Shown here in pieces: positions 1 to 10,200 of a DNA stretch of 64,000 bases. Every line of letters starts with the position of its first letter. The stretch's first letter is position 1. The translations under genes were made by a program, and so were the position numbers. The stretch is from Chitinophagales bacterium (lineage in GTDB: Bacteria > Bacteroidota > Bacteroidia > Chitinophagales > UBA2359), in the NCBI GenBank assembly GCA_020628375.1, contig JAHDFD010000002.1, positions 96,520-160,519 of the forward strand, given 5' to 3'. Under the pieces are notes generated by a model that was given only the letters and a program-made list of their open reading frames with translations, was not told the DNA's origin and made no database searches.

Positions 1-173
1 CTCCTTTGATGGTTGCTACTGTTCATGAAAATATTGGAGCAATGAAAGCACTGATAAAAGCAGGAGCAAAACTCGATGTGGTTGATAATTATGGAAACGA
101 TCTGCTGAGATATACTGTTTCTCATGGAAATAAAGAAGTAATCAAAATACTGAATGATGCAGGTGTACAATAA
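1..173 (+). CDS. Ankyrin-repeat protein, C-terminal fragment (5' end outside window)
   Basis: Only the last 56 codons are present, reading from base 3 to a TAA at 171-173. They contain ankyrin-type helices: IGAMKALIKAGAKLDVVDNYGNDLL followed by a second unit ending EVIKILNDAG is the pattern seen, here described in part only. Ankyrin repeats bind proteins; no catalytic part is visible. It sits at the head of a same-strand cluster of repeat proteins (LRR-like and two WGR/ankyrin giants) and is followed at once by two palindromic units. The fragment could be the end of a third paralogue of the giants or a stand-alone ankyrin protein, but it lacks the beta-propeller that ends the giants. Confidence 0.75.
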   Translation, partial: PLMVATVHENIGAMKALIKAGAKLDVVDNYGNDLLRYTVSHGNKEVIKILNDAGVQ

Positions 174-246
174 GTAAAGACCTTACACTTTAACATCTCC
201 CTAAAGCAAATATGTAAAGACATTACACCGTAACGTCTATCAAAAA
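174..246. repeat. Two palindromic spacer units (GTAAAGAC...GTCTC type)
   Basis: Two about 32-bp units start at 174 and 214, both beginning GTAAAGAC and ending in a GTCT/ATCT-like arm followed by an A-rich tail. In the second, AGACATTA pairs with TAACGTCT with one mismatch. The same unit type recurs at 2688, 7064, 7103, 7135 and 7171, always just before a start codon in this cluster. Confidence 0.65.
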
Positions 247-253
247 ACAGAAC

Positions 254-646
254 ATGAAAGAAATCGATATAAAACAACTCAACAAAAGCATAGCTGAAGC
301 AGTAGATCGACTATTATTATATATGAATACTAATGAAATCACGAACCCAGAATTCTCTTTTTGGGTAGCTATGCAAATGCCATTGGTAAATGTTCAGAAT
401 GGAGAAAATATAATAGCTGATTTTGACATTGGAGGATTCGGAATGGAAGATGCTGATGATTATTGGGAAATTTTTGACGTAATCCCTGATCCAGATTTCG
501 ATGAATTAAATCAATTGTATTTAACAGGGTTTCAAATAGCAGTAGAAACAAAAAAAGACGAGTTAGTAAAAGCTGCTAATGGCAAACTTCACATATATGT
601 AGCAATCGAAGACTACGAAGAAACCGACTTACTAATTATCTCCTAA
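254..646 (+). CDS. Small acidic protein of unknown function
   Basis: 130 aa, no signal peptide and no membrane segment. The middle is strongly acidic (DADDYWEIFDVIPDPDFDE, residues about 67-85), as in many cytosolic immunity-like or adaptor proteins, but I do not recognise a family. The C-terminus has a beta-strand-like run (KLHIYVAIEDYEE). It lies between an ankyrin protein and an LRR-like protein in a same-strand cluster, 80 bp after the ankyrin stop and 74 bp before the next start, so co-transcription is plausible. Coding status rests on an uninterrupted frame with normal composition. Confidence 0.65.
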   Translation: MKEIDIKQLNKSIAEAVDRLLLYMNTNEITNPEFSFWVAMQMPLVNVQNGENIIADFDIGGFGMEDADDYWEIFDVIPDPDFDELNQLYLTGFQIAVETKKDELVKAANGKLHIYVAIEDYEETDLLIIS

Positions 647-648
647 AC

Positions 649-712
649 TCAAAATCTCAAAATCTCAAAGTCTCAAAGTCCCAAAGTCTCAAAGTCCCAA
701 AGTCCCAAAGTC
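649..712. repeat. Eight tandem 8-bp units, TCAAAGTC type
   Basis: Eight consecutive 8-bp units run from 649 to 712: two TCAAAATC, then a mix of TCAAAGTC and CCAAAGTC. The array ends 8 bp before the ATG at 721, so it occupies the whole leader of the LRR-like gene. Such an array can change length by slippage and alter leader spacing. Confidence 0.85.
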
Positions 713-720
713 TACCAAAA

Positions 721-2679
721 ATGGAAGTAGAAAAAGCAATAAAACTAATAGAAGAAGCCTTCAATATTCAACTTGAAAAATATGAATATGGTTTAAATCA
801 ACCGAATTACTACGAAATTCGTAGCAATTACATAAGCAGTTTACAGCTAACCAATGTGCATATCGAAAACTTAGATTTCTTACAATTCGAAATGAAAGCC
901 AACCGAGTAAAAATCTATGATTCAACGATTAGTAATATTTCAGAATTGCTAAAATTTGAACCCTATTCTTTATCGCTCAACAACGTAACATTCACTAATG
1001 ATTATTTACAGAAAGAAATAACTGAAGACTTGTATCTGGAATTTTCTCCGAAAGAAGTTTATATAAATAACACCAATTTCAATGCTCACGCTTTGCTTAC
1101 TTTCAACAATTTAACCTTCTTTTTCCTCCACGATTGCCACATCGAAAACTTCTATGCAATTAGTCAAATCGCTTCCTTGTATCAATTAAATTTAAGCAAT
1201 ATTACCTTCGGAAAAAACTCCGAAACCTACCCTGCAAAAATCGAAAAAAGGTATCATTCGATAATGACCATAACCGATTGTACCCTTGAAAACATTGGTT
1301 ATTTACTGCCTTTCGATAATTTACGTTCTTTAACGCTCGAAAATTGCAGAATTGAGCAACTTCATGAATTAGGGAATTTCCCAAATCTCGAAAGCCTGTC
1401 ATTAGATTCAACTACAACAATTAATAATACCGAGCTAAATCATATTCCTTCAAAAAATAAATTTTCTTGCGAAATTACCAAAACCGACAAACCCATAAAC
1501 CTTAAAAACTTATTGCCTATTGCCCAATCAATTAATGAATTATCTTTCAAAAACTTCAACACCAAGCAACTAAAACACATCAAACATTTCACTCAAGTAA
1601 ATAGCTTGGAATTTGAAAAATGCACCCTTTCTTTAGATCATTTTTCTGCAATTGCAGAAAAAATCAGCTCCATATCACTTCAAGATTCTGTTCTAAAAAA
1701 AACCAAACGCCCCTACCTTTTCAACAATTTAGAGAGCATAGATACCTTTGCTTACGATGAAGAAAATGTGTTGTTTTCGCTCAAAACATTACTGCCATTC
1801 AAAAACCAAATTAAAAAGCTCGATTTATGGGATAGAAAAACAAAAGACCTCCACCTTTTACAAAAATTCACTGCTTTAAACGAGTTGAAAATCACAGGTG
1901 AATTTACCATTGGAACTGCCAAACAAATTCTTAAAATAAGCTCACTTCAAAAACTTAAACTTTCGGTTGAAACAGAGAGAAAATATGTTTTAAGCCTTAA
2001 ACACCTTCAAAATATCGAATCTTTAAACCTAAGCGACAGCGAAAATATTGAGTTCAGAGGATTTGAAAAACTACATAAACTAAAGCACTTAAAAATTCAA
2101 GATACACTTACCGATGTCAATAAATTTCCAGAAATAAAAACCCTGAAAAGATTACATTTCGACTTTGAAAATTACAAGCTAAACGGCATTGCTCAATTCC
2201 CCAATTTAGAAGAACTAAAACTGGGAATTGACATGGAATTTAACTTAGGGACCCACGAAAAACTTAAAGTATTAGACATGGGAAATACTTATATTAAAGA
2301 CCTTAATTGCTTTGATGAACTTCCCAATTTAGAAAAATTGGATTTGTCCTGCCATTTTAGTCACGATGTAGATTTAACAGCCTTAAATAAATTGAGTAAA
2401 CTTAAATATTTGAGTTTTATGGAAAGCTACGAATTGAATAGTCTGGAGCATTTAGGAAACTTAAAAAATCTGGAATACCTCGATTTATACCAAACCAAAG
2501 TAGAAGATGTTAGCATTTTAAATCAGCTCAAAAAACTAAAAGAAGTAAACCTGATGACCGCCAAATTTCAAACAAAAAAAGAATTCCTACAACAATTAGA
2601 AAACCCCGAAATAGCCGTTTTTATCGGCTTGCCTCGTGTTCAATTTAGCATTTGGCAAACCAATGAATTTGGTATTTGA
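721..2679 (+). CDS. Leucine-rich-repeat-like protein
   Basis: 652 aa without signal peptide. From about residue 40 to the end it consists of short beta-alpha units with regularly spaced Leu/Ile/Asn; the clearest LRRs are at the C-terminus (LKNLEYLDLYQTKVEDVSIL, PNLEKLDLS, SKLKYLSF). The repeats resemble internalin/SDS22-like or degenerate LRRs; no enzyme domain is visible. LRR proteins are binding scaffolds, so a role in recognising a partner protein is an inference. It lies 53 bp before the first WGR/ankyrin giant and shares with it the leader CAAAGTCTA(C/A)CAAAAA just before the ATG. Cytosolic location is inferred from the lack of a signal peptide. Confidence 0.8.
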   Translation: MEVEKAIKLIEEAFNIQLEKYEYGLNQPNYYEIRSNYISSLQLTNVHIENLDFLQFEMKANRVKIYDSTISNISELLKFEPYSLSLNNVTFTNDYLQKEITEDLYLEFSPKEVYINNTNFNAHALLTFNNLTFFFLHDCHIENFYAISQIASLYQLNLSNITFGKNSETYPAKIEKRYHSIMTITDCTLENIGYLLPFDNLRSLTLENCRIEQLHELGNFPNLESLSLDSTTTINNTELNHIPSKNKFSCEITKTDKPINLKNLLPIAQSINELSFKNFNTKQLKHIKHFTQVNSLEFEKCTLSLDHFSAIAEKISSISLQDSVLKKTKRPYLFNNLESIDTFAYDEENVLFSLKTLLPFKNQIKKLDLWDRKTKDLHLLQKFTALNELKITGEFTIGTAKQILKISSLQKLKLSVETERKYVLSLKHLQNIESLNLSDSENIEFRGFEKLHKLKHLKIQDTLTDVNKFPEIKTLKRLHFDFENYKLNGIAQFPNLEELKLGIDMEFNLGTHEKLKVLDMGNTYIKDLNCFDELPNLEKLDLSCHFSHDVDLTALNKLSKLKYLSFMESYELNSLEHLGNLKNLEYLDLYQTKVEDVSILNQLKKLKEVNLMTAKFQTKKEFLQQLENPEIAVFIGLPRVQFSIWQTNEFGI

Positions 2680-2687
2680 ACACTACC

Positions 2688-2721
2688 GTACAGACGTAGC
2701 AATGCTACGTCTCTATCAAAG
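2688..2721. repeat. Palindromic spacer unit with 9-bp perfect stem
   Basis: AGACGTAGC (2692-2700) and GCTACGTCT (2704-2712) form a perfect hairpin around the loop AAT. It is preceded by GTAC and followed by CTATCAAA, as in the other units of this cluster. The loop context GC-AAT-GC recurs in the palindrome at 50147. Confidence 0.85.
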
Positions 2722-2732
2722 TCTAACAAAAA

Positions 2733-5700
2733 ATGAAAACACACTTAGAATACTCAGACGAAAAGTCAAACAAATTCTGGAAAATAGAAGTTTCAGGAAA
2801 ATCACATACCGTTACCTATGGAAAAATAGGTTCTAAAGGAACAAGCAAAACCAAGGAATTTGAAACAGCAGAAAAAGCCTTGAAAGATGCTGAAAAGCTC
2901 GTAAAAGCCAAAACCAAAAAAGGTTATAAAGAAGTAGCTTCTTCCCCCTTGTTGGTCGCTGACCAACAAGAAACCGACCAACAAGAAGCCTCAAATCTGA
3001 AACCACAAAACTCAAACTCCAGCTTCAAAGCCATTTTTACTGAAGATGAACAAGGCAATCAGGGAATTGAAACCGTTGACCGTTATTGGGGAACATTAGC
3101 ACTATACGATATAAAAAGTGAAGAGAAGTGTTCGGCAATGCTACAACAATTATTCGACTATTATAAAGATCAAATTGAAAGTGCTTCAAATTATTGGGAT
3201 TATGATCAAGAAGTAACTTTTGGAATGATTAATAAAGATGGAAAATTTGAAGCAACTGAAACGCCTTACACACAAATACTCGAAAAGTATCCAAGCCTGA
3301 CAAATCACTTTAAAGACTATGTCTCTTTCCATATTTCTTTAGGAAAAACCATAGCCTTTGATGAAGATGTTTATGGGATTAAAGAAACCGTTACCCTAGC
3401 CCTTTTCGACCCAAAATATATAGATCTATTTATTCAATTATTGCGCAACGATGATCTGGGACATGAAACCATTCAAGGTGAATATATAGAGCAGGTTATA
3501 AGCCATTACGGATTAGAAAACGATGAAGCAATGGCGCTTTTAGCGGCTCGTGCTGCTTTACCAAGCCAACATGGCGAAGAAGACCTCCATCAATACAACG
3601 ATGAATATGACATACAGGGAAATCCTGAATTATTCAATCGATTTTTGAATGCTTTTTTCTATGAATTACAATTCTGCCATAGCTTTAAAAAAACACGACA
3701 CCACCTCATTCCAGATAGCTTCATGAAATACACTTTCAGAGTTTTTGATATTAATGTAAAACAAACACATTACTGGAATGTTTCGTTGATGAACTTAGTA
3801 GAAAATGCCCAAAAAGGAAAATTATTCGACTTTTCTGGTTTTCTCTACGCAATGGATTTGGAAAATGGTATTCAAAGTGAACCACCAAAAGCCATTCCCA
3901 ATGAAATGGTTGAAGCTTATTTGAATCTTGCAGAATATTATACTACCGAAAATCAGATCGAGCAATCACAAATAATGCTCGATCTGATTTCATCAGAAAA
4001 CGCTCAACCTCATCAACTAACAATAAAGTATTACAACGAATTACTGAACCTATCAGCGACTAATAAAGATACAAAAGTCATTCAGAAAAAATTTGATAAA
4101 GCCTACAAAGAACAAAGTGAATTTGGCAACTGGGTATTTGATGCTTTATATACCTGGATAAAAGATGCTGAATTAACCGAAGATCAAAAAGAGTTTTGTA
4201 CAGAGTTGACTAATCGAATGGAACATGGAATGGAAATCCAATATCATTTGATTAAGCGAAAGAAGATGCGAAATGCTTTCGATACCTTTTCTTATACACT
4301 GAAAGGGAATAGTTTATCTTATTACAAAAACGATGAAAAAGAGCCGACCACTTTTAAATACAAATCCAAAGAAAAACTTGATGCTGAAATAATCGAATTA
4401 ATTAAGCAAAAACGAGCAGAAGGTTATATTAAAGCTTCCACACCTGAAGAAAACAGAGCATTTTTAAAAGCTTGTAAAAACAATGATCTTGAGAAGATCA
4501 AATCATATTTTAATTCAGATTTTCAGTTGGATTTTTGGTTTCGATTAGATAATAAATCTTTCGTTCCGGCTCATTATGCAATGCATCAAGGAAATATTGC
4601 AGTCAACGAATTAATCATACATCACTTATTAGACAACTATGAAAATACTGGCGAACATTGGAAATTATTAAAGTATGCCAATGATGCAATGCACCAAACC
4701 AATGAACTATACCAACTTATTCTGAATACAGATTACCAGATCACCGAAAAAGAATACCCAGATATTTACAGAAGATCAGGCAGTTTTTCATTAGAAACCA
4801 TTAAACTTTTGTTTGAAAAAACAGACTGGAAAAAACATGATGACGGGAAATTCATTCTTTCAGCTTGTACTCAAAACAATCCTGAACAATTAGATTTTTT
4901 AATAGAACAAGGAGCATTACCACAATACAACGGACATGGTTTCCCAAATTGCCCAATTTATTCAGCATTATCAAATGAAATGGGTTTAGTCGTAATCAAA
5001 AAACTTTGGGAAAATGGTGCTGAATTTCCGAAAGACTATGAAAACGATCACCGTCAATTTAAACTTAAAGAAGGCAATAAAGATTCGGTTGCTTATTTAA
5101 ACAACATTCAAGAAGAATTAAAAAGTAAAGTAAGTGCTGAAAATATATTAAAATCTGAAGAATCGCTGAACAACTATCTCAAAAATGGAGGTGATCCAGA
5201 CTTAAAAGATGAACACGGAATAGCCTTGTTACATTATGCAATGATTACAGGGAAACTTACCAAGCAGCTAATCCTAAATGGTGCAAATGTTCACATACGG
5301 GATAACGATGGTAGAACTGCCCTCCACTACATCGATTTCAAACCATCTAAACACAACGATTCTATCTTAAAACTTCTTATTGAAAAGGGAGCTGAACTTA
5401 ATGAAATTGATGAATTTGGATATACACCTGCTTTTTTTCACGCCCAATTTCGCCCAAAAAAACCTAATGGCATTGAGTTTAATAAATGGGACGACTACAA
5501 AATTGTAAAGATCATCATGAACTTTGTTGATTTAGGGTTGAACTTGAAGCAAAAAGACTTACAAGGAAAAACCGTTTTAAATTATCTGGTAAATATCAGA
5601 GGGCATAAAGTAGATCTATTCAAAAAAATATTAACCGGAAATGTTGATTTGAGTATAAGAGATAAAGCAGGCAGAACCTTTATTCACGATTTTGTTTTAT

Positions 5701-7061
5701 CTAAAAAATATTCTTCGTTTGAAAGTCAGGTAATGGCAATGATGGCGAACCATCCAACATTCAATGCAAACATTCAAGATAAAGAAGGAAATACCGCACT
5801 ACATCTGGCAATTCTAACCAATAATACCTGGGCAACTCGTCAGCTTTTAGAAATGGGCGCAAATCCTATACTGAAGAACAAAGCCAAACTAACCGCCGAA
5901 GATTTATTGACACAAAAAGGCAGAAACGAGGGCAATATAGCTTATACACTTCAAAAAGTAAAAGAAGAAATTTTAAACCCCAAAGAAATAAAATGGGAAG
6001 CTATTAAAATTTCAGAAACAGAAACACAAGATGTAAAAGCAATGGAAGTTATGGGTAATTTTCCAAGTTTCATCGACGAATGGGAAACCTATTTCGATTT
6101 CATAAAACTATTTCCAACTTGCGTAGTTATTTGGCGAAATTCGGTAAGGTGTTTAAGTCTAGAAACAGGCAATACCATTTGGCAAAATCGCCCTTACTAC
6201 AATTTCCATTCGTACAGAAAAAATATGCTTTGCACCATAGATGGGCAACTCGATGGTAAAAAATACAAAGGTGCTGCATTGATCGATCCGGCAACCGATA
6301 TTATTTTATGGAAAAAAAGAATTAATGCCTTACGTTTCCTGACTACAAATAAAAGGATACTTTGTCACAGTAAGTCAAAACTATTCGAGTTAGAACCTTC
6401 AAGTGGAAAAACAATCTGGGAAACAAAAATTAATGTTAGTTATTTCTTCTTCCATTTAGACTCAGTAGTCGTTGTTGGGAGCTATGAAAACAAGTTCGGT
6501 ATTTACACCTTAGACTACGACGGTCAAGTAGAACATTCTGTTTTATTGAATGATAGTATTTCAAATATCAAAGAATGTAGCTTTATTGATCGAAAGATAT
6601 GGTTTACTACTGAAGTAAATGAAAAAACCTACCAAATTATAACAGTTGATATTCAGCTAGGAATTCAGAAAATATTATTCGACGAACAACACAAAATGAA
6701 TGTTCAAAATGCACATGCTCCATTCTGTCTTAATGGTAATATTTATGCTTTCCTTAAAAAGAAAAATAGTGATGAACAAGTCGGTATTTACAAAATAGAC
6801 GAACAAGGTAATTATGAATTGGTAACTGAAACAGGTCATACTTGGAGAGATCAGATAATCATAGGAACAGATTGCGTTTACATAATCAATAAAATAGGCG
6901 CACCACCTTATTATGTTACAGAATACAATTTAAAAAATCCTGATATAAGAGAAACATTGGTAGATGAAATGCCAGGTGGGGCTGACTTAAACAATGGTAC
7001 ACTTGCTTTGGTACATCACGGTCGTAAAGATAAAGAATTCCGAATCCAATTCATCCAATAA
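2733..7061 (+). CDS. WGR-domain / ankyrin / PQQ-like beta-propeller giant protein (copy 1)
   Basis: 1442 aa, no signal peptide. Residues 1-70 match the WGR fold (DEKSNKFWKIEV ... YGKIGSKG ... AEKALKDAEKLVKAKTKKGY), with YGK in place of the W-G-R triplet. Residues 72-80 are encoded by an inserted palindrome. About 95-560 is an uncharacterised helical region with paired Trp/Tyr-rich segments. About 590-1130 carries ankyrin repeats (ALLHYAMITGK, GRTALHYIDF, NTALHLAILTNN). About 1150-1442 shows PQQ/WD-like blades with ETGNTIW, DIILWKKR and GKTIWETK motifs. WGR domains are known from PARPs, where they bind nucleic acid, and from MolR-like bacterial proteins. This exact architecture is not one I recognise. 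It is followed by a full paralogue. Confidence 0.85.
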   Translation: MKTHLEYSDEKSNKFWKIEVSGKSHTVTYGKIGSKGTSKTKEFETAEKALKDAEKLVKAKTKKGYKEVASSPLLVADQQETDQQEASNLKPQNSNSSFKAIFTEDEQGNQGIETVDRYWGTLALYDIKSEEKCSAMLQQLFDYYKDQIESASNYWDYDQEVTFGMINKDGKFEATETPYTQILEKYPSLTNHFKDYVSFHISLGKTIAFDEDVYGIKETVTLALFDPKYIDLFIQLLRNDDLGHETIQGEYIEQVISHYGLENDEAMALLAARAALPSQHGEEDLHQYNDEYDIQGNPELFNRFLNAFFYELQFCHSFKKTRHHLIPDSFMKYTFRVFDINVKQTHYWNVSLMNLVENAQKGKLFDFSGFLYAMDLENGIQSEPPKAIPNEMVEAYLNLAEYYTTENQIEQSQIMLDLISSENAQPHQLTIKYYNELLNLSATNKDTKVIQKKFDKAYKEQSEFGNWVFDALYTWIKDAELTEDQKEFCTELTNRMEHGMEIQYHLIKRKKMRNAFDTFSYTLKGNSLSYYKNDEKEPTTFKYKSKEKLDAEIIELIKQKRAEGYIKASTPEENRAFLKACKNNDLEKIKSYFNSDFQLDFWFRLDNKSFVPAHYAMHQGNIAVNELIIHHLLDNYENTGEHWKLLKYANDAMHQTNELYQLILNTDYQITEKEYPDIYRRSGSFSLETIKLLFEKTDWKKHDDGKFILSACTQNNPEQLDFLIEQGALPQYNGHGFPNCPIYSALSNEMGLVVIKKLWENGAEFPKDYENDHRQFKLKEGNKDSVAYLNNIQEELKSKVSAENILKSEESLNNYLKNGGDPDLKDEHGIALLHYAMITGKLTKQLILNGANVHIRDNDGRTALHYIDFKPSKHNDSILKLLIEKGAELNEIDEFGYTPAFFHAQFRPKKPNGIEFNKWDDYKIVKIIMNFVDLGLNLKQKDLQGKTVLNYLVNIRGHKVDLFKKILTGNVDLSIRDKAGRTFIHDFVLSKKYSSFESQVMAMMANHPTFNANIQDKEGNTALHLAILTNNTWATRQLLEMGANPILKNKAKLTAEDLLTQKGRNEGNIAYTLQKVKEEILNPKEIKWEAIKISETETQDVKAMEVMGNFPSFIDEWETYFDFIKLFPTCVVIWRNSVRCLSLETGNTIWQNRPYYNFHSYRKNMLCTIDGQLDGKKYKGAALIDPATDIILWKKRINALRFLTTNKRILCHSKSKLFELEPSSGKTIWETKINVSYFFFHLDSVVVVGSYENKFGIYTLDYDGQVEHSVLLNDSISNIKECSFIDRKIWFTTEVNEKTYQIITVDIQLGIQKILFDEQHKMNVQNAHAPFCLNGNIYAFLKKKNSDEQVGIYKIDEQGNYELVTETGHTWRDQIIIGTDCVYIINKIGAPPYYVTEYNLKNPDIRETLVDEMPGGADLNNGTLALVHHGRKDKEFRIQFIQ
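2944..2985. repeat. Palindromic element inside a coding sequence (copy 1 of 3)
   Basis: Arms CTTGTTGGTC (2948-2957) and GACCAACAAG (2961-2970) pair perfectly around GCT, and a third half-site GACCAACAAG follows at 2976-2985. It is preceded by a CCCC run. It is read in frame as P-L-L-V-A-D-Q-Q at residues 72-79 of the giant protein, in the linker after the WGR-like domain. The same element occurs at 7421 (coding) and 12281 (intergenic). Confidence 0.9.
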
Positions 7062-7063
7062 TA

Positions 7064-7202
7064 GTACAGATATTGCATTACTATATCTCTAAAAAAAGTA
7101 GAGTAAGAACGTTATACATAACGTCTCCCAAAAAGTAAAGACGTTTTATAAAACGTCTCAAAAAGAAAAAGTAAAATAAGATATACATAACTTCTTAAAA
7201 AA
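7064..7202. repeat. Array of four palindromic spacer units
   Basis: Units begin at 7064 (GTACAGAT), 7103 (GTAAGAAC), 7135 (GTAAAGAC) and 7171 (GTAAAATA), spaced 39, 32 and 36 bp, each ending in an A-rich tail. The third contains a perfect 20-bp palindrome at 7139-7158 (AGACGTTTTA and its complement). The second pairs ACGTTAT (7109-7115) with ATAACGT (7118-7124). The array fills the whole spacer between the two giant genes and ends 10 bp before the second start codon. Confidence 0.8.
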
Positions 7203-7212
7203 TCAAATCATT

Positions 7213-10200
7213 ATGAAAAAACACTTAGAATACTCAGACGAAAAGTCAAACAAATTCTGGAAAATAGAAGTTACCGAAAAACAACATACTGTAACTTACG
7301 GTAAAATTGGTGCTAAAGGCACTACTAAAACCAAAGAATTCGATACAGAAGAAAAAGCACTTAAAGATGCAGAAAAACTCATCAAGGCAAAAATAAAAAA
7401 AGGCTATACTGAAGTAAACTCCCCCTTGTTGGTCGCTGACCAACAAGATACTGCCAAAGCAAAAACCTCAAACCCTAACGCCAAAGAAGCCTACATTGCT
7501 TATATGGACAAACACATGAAAGCCATAGAAAAAGCAGATCTTGGTTGGGGCATGCCAGTGTTGTACAATGCAGAAGATAAAACACTTATCGAAGGAATGT
7601 TACAAACCAAGTTCGATTATATCACTGAAATGATCGACGAAGGCGAAGACCTTTACGATGAAGCAAATTTTTATTTTGTTCAATTCGATAAAAAAGGGAA
7701 ACTCGAAAAAATTTACTACCCTTATAATGAGATTATTGAAAAACATCCCGACCTTATTTATCTATTCGAGAACTATGTTAACTTCCTGATTAATTTAGGA
7801 GAAACCATTGCTTACGACGAAACAGTAGTAGGAATTGATGAAGCAACACTGCTTGCTAAGTTCGATAAAAAGTATGTTGACAAATTCACACAATTAATGC
7901 GAAATGATGATTTGAATCACGAAACTGAACAAGGTGAATATTTTGCTGAAATTATCGACCATTGGGAGTGCAATGAAGAAGCAATGGCATTATTAGCTGC
8001 TCGTGCTTGTATGCCGAGTCAACATGGTTGGGATCAGTTACAAGAATTTGCCGATGAATATGGATTTGCCAAAAACACCGAATTATTTGATCGTTTTGTA
8101 AATGCACTTTTAAGAGAATTACAAAACAGTTACCACTTTAAAGGTTATCGTCATCACTTACTTATTGCCGACGATTTTTTCCCTGCTATGGAACAATTGG
8201 AAGTAGAGTTTCAAAACCCTAACCTTTGGGAAGGAGCTTTATTGAAAATGGCTGAAAACGCTAAGCCGGACAAGGTGTATGATATTTCTGGTATTCGTTA
8301 CGCTTTAGCCATCGAACAAGGTGAAGAAGCAACACCACCTAAAAACATACCTAATGAAATGGCGGAATGCTACCTCGAATTTGCTGAGCATTTCACCATT
8401 CAAAAGGAATATGAAAAATCACAGGGTTTCTTAAAAGTAATGAGTAAAAAGAATACAGCACCATTTCAGCTTACACTAAAATATTACAATGAATTATTGA
8501 ACCTCACTGCGCTTGGAAAATCGACAAAAGCAGTGCAGAAAAAATTTGATGAAGCATACGAAAAACAAAACGAATTTGGCAACTGGATTTTTGATGCTTT
8601 CTACACTTGGATCGAAGATGCTGATTTGAATAAGGAACAAGAAAAATACTGTACTGAACTGACCAAACAAATGGAATCTGTTAAAGAGATTCATAATAAC
8701 ATGTTCAAGTATGATAGAAAAAATAATAAAAAAGAAGGATTCTGTTATATCACGCAGGGTAATACCCTTTCTTATATTAAAGATGGAACAGAAGAACGAT
8801 TGACTTTTGAGTATGAAAGCAATGAAGCCTTAGAAGCAGCTATTACTGAGTTAGTAAACAAAAAACGCAAAGAAGGCTTTGTGAATGCAGCAACTACAGA
8901 AGACAATAAGAAACTACTCAAGGCTATCAAAGGAAATAAAGTTGAAAGAATAAAAGAACTTTTTGAACAAGGTATTCAATTAGATAACAAGTTCAAAATT
9001 AATGATAAGTGGTATAACCCAATTTCTTATTCCTTTTATAATGCTAATATGGAAACCATTGAGTTTCTGTTAACTGAACTAACAGAAAGCTATTATAATC
9101 ATAGTGGAAACTGGAAATTGTTAGATGCTTGCCCTCGTTACGAAGATAATTTTAATGATATTTTGAGTTTGATATTAAAAACGAACTACGAAATAAACGA
9201 ATACCACAACAATCAGAATGTATATGATAATAGCGGAGCAATCTCGGTAGATAATCTGAAAATATTATTTGAAAGAGTACCTTTTCAATCTTATGATCAT
9301 GGAAAATTTGTATTGGAAGCTTGTGAAAAGAAAAATGTTGAACAACTCAAATTCTTATTAGAAGCAGGCGCATGTCCGTTTGATGCCTCTGAATATCCTC
9401 GATATCCGGTTAGAGTTGCTGTTGAAAAAGAGTTAGGATTAGAAGCTATTCAACTATTGATAGAGGCAGGTTCTCCTGTTCCTGATGAAGAAGAGGTAAT
9501 AGAAGAGGATTGGAATAAAGCGCTTTCAAGTGATGCCAATAAAGGTGTTAAAGAATACCTTGCTAAGGCTAAAAAGGAAAAAGCTAAGAATCCGGATGTT
9601 GCAACCATACTAAAATCAACAGAATCACTGAAGAAATATTTAAAAAATGGAGGCGATGCCAACAAAACCGATGAACATGGTTTAACACTTTTGCATTATT
9701 GTTTAGCACAGAAAAAACACGATTACGAAGTTCGTGAGCAAGTAAACTTATTACTTAAAAAAGGAGCAAACCCAAGTGCAGAAACCAAAGAAGGCAGAAC
9801 GCCGTTATTCTATATCAATTTCTTTTTAGATGATAATGGAATTATTAAGAATCTGATAAGTAAAGGAGCTGATGTAAACCACCGCGACCAATATGGATTA
9901 ACGCCTGTTTTATTTCATGCTAAAGGAAGACCAATGCGTCCTGAAGGTTTTCCATTCAGTAAGCGAGAAGATTATGATGCTTGTAAAGCAATTTTATATT
10001 TAGTTTCATCTGGAGCTGATATCAATACTAAAGCCAAAGATGACAAAACGATCATGCACCATGTAGTTGATAGTTTCGATCTGTTCAAAGATGATGCAGG
10101 TAAAGCCTTACTTCATGCAGGTTTCAACCCATCAATAACCGATAAAAATGGACAGACAATTTTACATTATTTAGCTAAAAAATCGAGTTTATCTTTAGAT

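Noticed and set aside
2636..2836. 66-codon ORF bridging the LRR-like and WGR genes
   Set aside because: It overlaps both real genes in another frame and reads through the palindrome; a shadow.
7064..7202. Palindromic units between the giant genes as a CRISPR array
   Set aside because: Units vary in the arms, have irregular spacing of 32-39 bp and no constant repeat of CRISPR length.
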